8,217 nucleotides of DNA from Rhodospirillales bacterium (GTDB taxonomy: Bacteria; Pseudomonadota; Alphaproteobacteria; Rhodospirillales; Casp-alpha2), in assembly GCA_016187325.1 (NCBI GenBank), contig JACPJY010000376.1, positions 1-8,217 of the forward strand. The letters run 5' to 3'. The notes beneath the pieces were generated by a model that saw only the letters and a program-made list of their open reading frames with translations, did not search any database and was not told the DNA's origin. The translations under genes and the position numbers were made by a program. The first letter of the stretch is position 1. The number at the start of each line of letters is the position of its first letter. This document shows positions 6,112-8,217 of the stretch, one piece after another.

Positions 6112-8052
6112 ATGGCCGTTTCCGATCAACTGATCCTGTTCGGCGGGGCGCTGCTGCTGCTCAGCATCCTGGCCAGCGTCGTTTCGTCGCGGGTCGGCGC
6201 GCCGCTGCTGCTGGTGTTCCTGGTCATCGGCATGCTGTTGGGCGAGGACGGACCCGGCGGCATCGACTTCGACGATTTCGGAAGCGCCTACCTGATCGCC
6301 AGCCTGGCGCTCGCCATCATCCTGTTCGACGGCGGCTTCCGCACGCCGTTCGCCGCCGTCCGCACTGCCTGGGGGCCGGCGGCGGCGCTGGCGACGGTGG
6401 GCGTATTGGTGACGGCGGCGGTGACCGGGCTGGCGGCGGAGATTTTTTTCGCCGACGGCTTGTTGGAGGCGTTGCTGGTCGGCGCCGTCGTCGCCTCCAC
6501 CGACGCCGCCGCGGTATTTCTGCTGTTGCACCAGCGCGGCATGGAGCTGCGCCGCCGCGTTAGCGCCACCCTCGAGGTCGAGTCCGGCGTCAACGACCCG
6601 ATGGCGGTGTTTCTGACCGTCACCCTGGTCGAGGCGATCACGCTCGGCGGCGCCGGGCACGTCGCCACGACGATCGCCGGGAGCCTGATGTTGCAGCTCG
6701 GTCTCGGCGCCGTCATCGGACTGGTCGGCGGCGCGGTGCTGACCTGGATGGTCAACCGCCTGGAGCTGGCGCCCGGGCTTTACCCGGTCTTCGTGGTGGC
6801 GGCCGCGTTGGTCATCTTCGGCGGCGCTCAGTCGCTCGGTGGCAGCGGCTTCCTCGCCGTCTATCTGGCCGGCATCCTGTCGGGGAACCGGCGGCTCCGG
6901 GCCAGCAAGCTGGTCAGGCGCTTCCACGACGGCATCGCCTGGGTCAGCCAGATCGTCATGTTCCTGATGCTCGGGCTGCTGGTCACTCCGACCAACCTGC
7001 TGCCCGATCTTGTCGAGGCGGCGGTGGTGGCGCTGTTCCTGATCTTCGTGGCGCGGCCGCTGGCGGTCGCCCTTTGCCTTGCGCCCTTCCGCTTCACGCC
7101 GAAGGAGCGCCTGTTCATCTCGTGGGTCGGCCTCAGGGGCGCGGTGCCGATCTTCCTCGCCATCATCCCGGTGCTCGGCCAAGTCCCCGACGGGCTCCGT
7201 TACTTCAACGTGGCGTTCCTGGTGGTGCTCGCCTCGATGCTGCTACAGGGCTGGACGGTGCCGTGGCTGGCGAGAAGGCTCGACGTCGAGGTGCCGCCCC
7301 ATCCGGAGCCGAGCGGCAAGCTCGACATCGACCTGCCGTCAGCCCTCGACCGCGACGTCATTGGATACCACGTCGCCGCCGACAGCCTGGTGGCCGGCAA
7401 GCGGATCGAGACGGTGGCGCTGCCCGGGCGGACCCGCATCATCGCCGTGCTCAGGCAGAACCGGGTGGTGCCGCTCAATCAACTGCAAGAGCTCGAGTCC
7501 GGTGACTTCGTGTTGATGGTGGCGCCGCCCGAGCACGTGTTCGCGGTCGACCGGCTGTTCATGGTCCGCTCGCGGGTCGAGCGCGCTTTCGCCGGCTTGA
7601 GCCTCGGCGACTTCTCGTTCCCCGCCGAGGTGCCGCTCGGCCAGGTGGCGCGGGCCTACGACCTGCCGGCCGCCGCGGGCGAGCGCGAGATGAGCCTCGG
7701 CGCCTTCGTCGGCGCCAAGCTGGGGGCCGACGCCGCCGTCGGCGATTGCTGCCGGATCGGCAATTCCGAGCTGATCGTCGAGGCTATGGACGGTGATTGC
7801 GTCACCCGCGTTACGCTACGGCTGGAGGCCGCCGAGCTATCGCTGCTGCCGAGCGATTGGCGCGGCCGGTTGCGTCGGCTGCCCGGCGCGTGGCGCGACC
7901 GGCTGATCGCTTTGCCCGGCAAGTTGCGGCAACGCTTGGCGTCGTCGACGCGCGCCGCCGTCGGGTGGTTCAAGGCGACGTCGCACGCGTTGACGACCCG
8001 CTGGCGGGAAAAAACCGGCGCCGGCAAGGCCGAGGGCAAGTCCGGGCGCTGA
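6112..8052 (+). CDS. nhaP2: K+/H+ antiporter, NhaP2/CvrA type (CPA1 family)
   Basis: A 646-residue inner-membrane antiporter predicted to exchange K+ (or Na+) for H+, protecting against high internal K+ or alkaline stress. The first ~395 residues are a chain of hydrophobic helices of the Na_H_Exchanger fold. Motifs seen: STDAAAVF (Thr130, Asp131), ESGVNDPMAVF with the ion-binding Asn161-Asp162 pair, and GLRGAVP with Arg342. The order and wording follow E. coli NhaP2 closely (for example LALAIIL-DGG and NDPMAVFLT). A cytosolic RCK-C/TrkA-C domain follows (about 415-483), then a CorC/HlyC-type transporter-associated domain (about 500-573). Both are usual for NhaP2 and sense ligand or ion state. 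The tail, residues 575-646, is extra, basic and repetitive, making the protein longer than the E. coli form (about 578). The start at 6112 follows GAGGA only 4 bases upstream; an alternative GTG at 6079 is in frame but lacks a good site. It is divergent from the terminase gene. Confidence 0.94.
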   Translation: MAVSDQLILFGGALLLLSILASVVSSRVGAPLLLVFLVIGMLLGEDGPGGIDFDDFGSAYLIASLALAIILFDGGFRTPFAAVRTAWGPAAALATVGVLVTAAVTGLAAEIFFADGLLEALLVGAVVASTDAAAVFLLLHQRGMELRRRVSATLEVESGVNDPMAVFLTVTLVEAITLGGAGHVATTIAGSLMLQLGLGAVIGLVGGAVLTWMVNRLELAPGLYPVFVVAAALVIFGGAQSLGGSGFLAVYLAGILSGNRRLRASKLVRRFHDGIAWVSQIVMFLMLGLLVTPTNLLPDLVEAAVVALFLIFVARPLAVALCLAPFRFTPKERLFISWVGLRGAVPIFLAIIPVLGQVPDGLRYFNVAFLVVLASMLLQGWTVPWLARRLDVEVPPHPEPSGKLDIDLPSALDRDVIGYHVAADSLVAGKRIETVALPGRTRIIAVLRQNRVVPLNQLQELESGDFVLMVAPPEHVFAVDRLFMVRSRVERAFAGLSLGDFSFPAEVPLGQVARAYDLPAAAGEREMSLGAFVGAKLGADAAVGDCCRIGNSELIVEAMDGDCVTRVTLRLEAAELSLLPSDWRGRLRRLPGAWRDRLIALPGKLRQRLASSTRAAVGWFKATSHALTTRWREKTGAGKAEGKSGR

Positions 8053-8060
8053 GCCGCCCG

Positions 8061-8090
8061 AAAAAAGAAAGGGCGGCCGAAGCCGCCCTT
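8061..8090 (-). terminator. Intrinsic terminator, UUCG tetraloop, minus strand
   Basis: On the minus strand AAGGGCGGC-TTCG-GCCGCCCTT forms a perfect 9-bp stem with a very stable UUCG loop, followed by TCTTTTTTC. This is a textbook rho-independent terminator for the minus-strand gene ending at 8116. On the plus strand the same stem (loop CGAA) is followed only by CCCTTCATTG, so it would end antiporter transcription less well. Confidence 0.9.
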
Positions 8091-8115
8091 CCCTTCATTG
8101 GTTCGACCGCGTCGG

Positions 8116-8217
8116 CTACATGCCGAGTTTCTTCTTGGTGGCGTCGTCGGCCATGCCGGTGACTTTCAGGCCGTTGGCTTTCTGGTAGTTCCTGAGCGCG
8201 GCTTTCGTCTTGCCACC
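8116..8217 (-). CDS. Peptidoglycan-binding domain protein, C-terminal end (partial)
   Basis: The minus strand is open from the window edge to a TAG at 8118-8116, giving 33 residues. They read GGKTKAALRNYQKANGL, then KVTGMADDATKKKLGM. The pattern T..ALR.YQ...GL.VTG..D..T...LG is the signature of the peptidoglycan-binding-like domain (PG_binding_1), a small three-helix module used by cell-wall enzymes to hold murein. The rest of the protein, including any catalytic domain and export signal, lies outside the window, so its activity cannot be named. The domain sits at the extreme C-terminus. A strong terminator follows 25 bases later, supporting this as the true gene end. It converges on the antiporter with 63 bp between stops. 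Confidence 0.8.
   Translation of the reverse strand, partial: GGKTKAALRNYQKANGLKVTGMADDATKKKLGM

Noticed and set aside
5878..7182. 434-codon minus-strand open frame inside the antiporter gene
   Set aside because: It is antisense to a clear NhaP2-type gene, and the product is an Arg/Gln/Asp/His-rich low-complexity chain.

Overview
The base composition is uniformly GC-rich with strong G/C third-position bias. Together with a soluble GAF-GAF-PAS class III cyclase, a PAS-type histidine kinase tail and an orphan phage-like terminase small subunit, this suggests an alphaproteobacterium of the Rhodospirillales type. That placement is an inference from gene style, not from a marker gene.

Layout, left to right. 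Positions 2-343 (+) are the C-terminal ATPase end of a sensor histidine kinase. It converges on a 170-residue lipoprotein with a cupredoxin-like pattern but no copper ligands (448-960, -). That lipoprotein gene is divergent from a secreted protein carrying an HEHAH zinc-protease motif (1166-1867, +); the two share a 205-bp upstream region. Next is a two-gene operon (+): a coiled-coil protein built from six tandem 36-residue repeats (2000-2791), followed two bases later by a complete adenylate cyclase with GAF-GAF-PAS-catalytic-TPR architecture (2794-5130). The 208 bp after the cyclase hold GC-rich palindromes and three 10-bp-phased GACA repeats. On the other side lies a lone terminase small subunit gene (5339-5845, -). 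It is driven from an AT-rich island with a near-consensus promoter (TTGACT-18-TATAAT) that overlaps a perfect 16-bp palindrome. A complete K+/H+ antiporter of the NhaP2/CvrA type follows (6112-8052, +). The window ends with the last 33 codons of a peptidoglycan-binding-domain protein on the minus strand (8116-8217), with its own UUCG-loop terminator at 8061-8090.

Functionally the window is mostly ordinary chromosomal signalling, envelope and ion-homeostasis genes. Two parts stand out. The first is the coiled-coil/cyclase pair, which may be a signalling module in which the rod-like repeat protein scaffolds or localises the cyclase. The second is the orphan terminase small subunit, whose AT-rich operator-like promoter and downstream phased repeats look phage-derived or domesticated. 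No rRNA, tRNA, CRISPR array or insertion sequence was seen, and no gap between genes exceeds about 270 bp.
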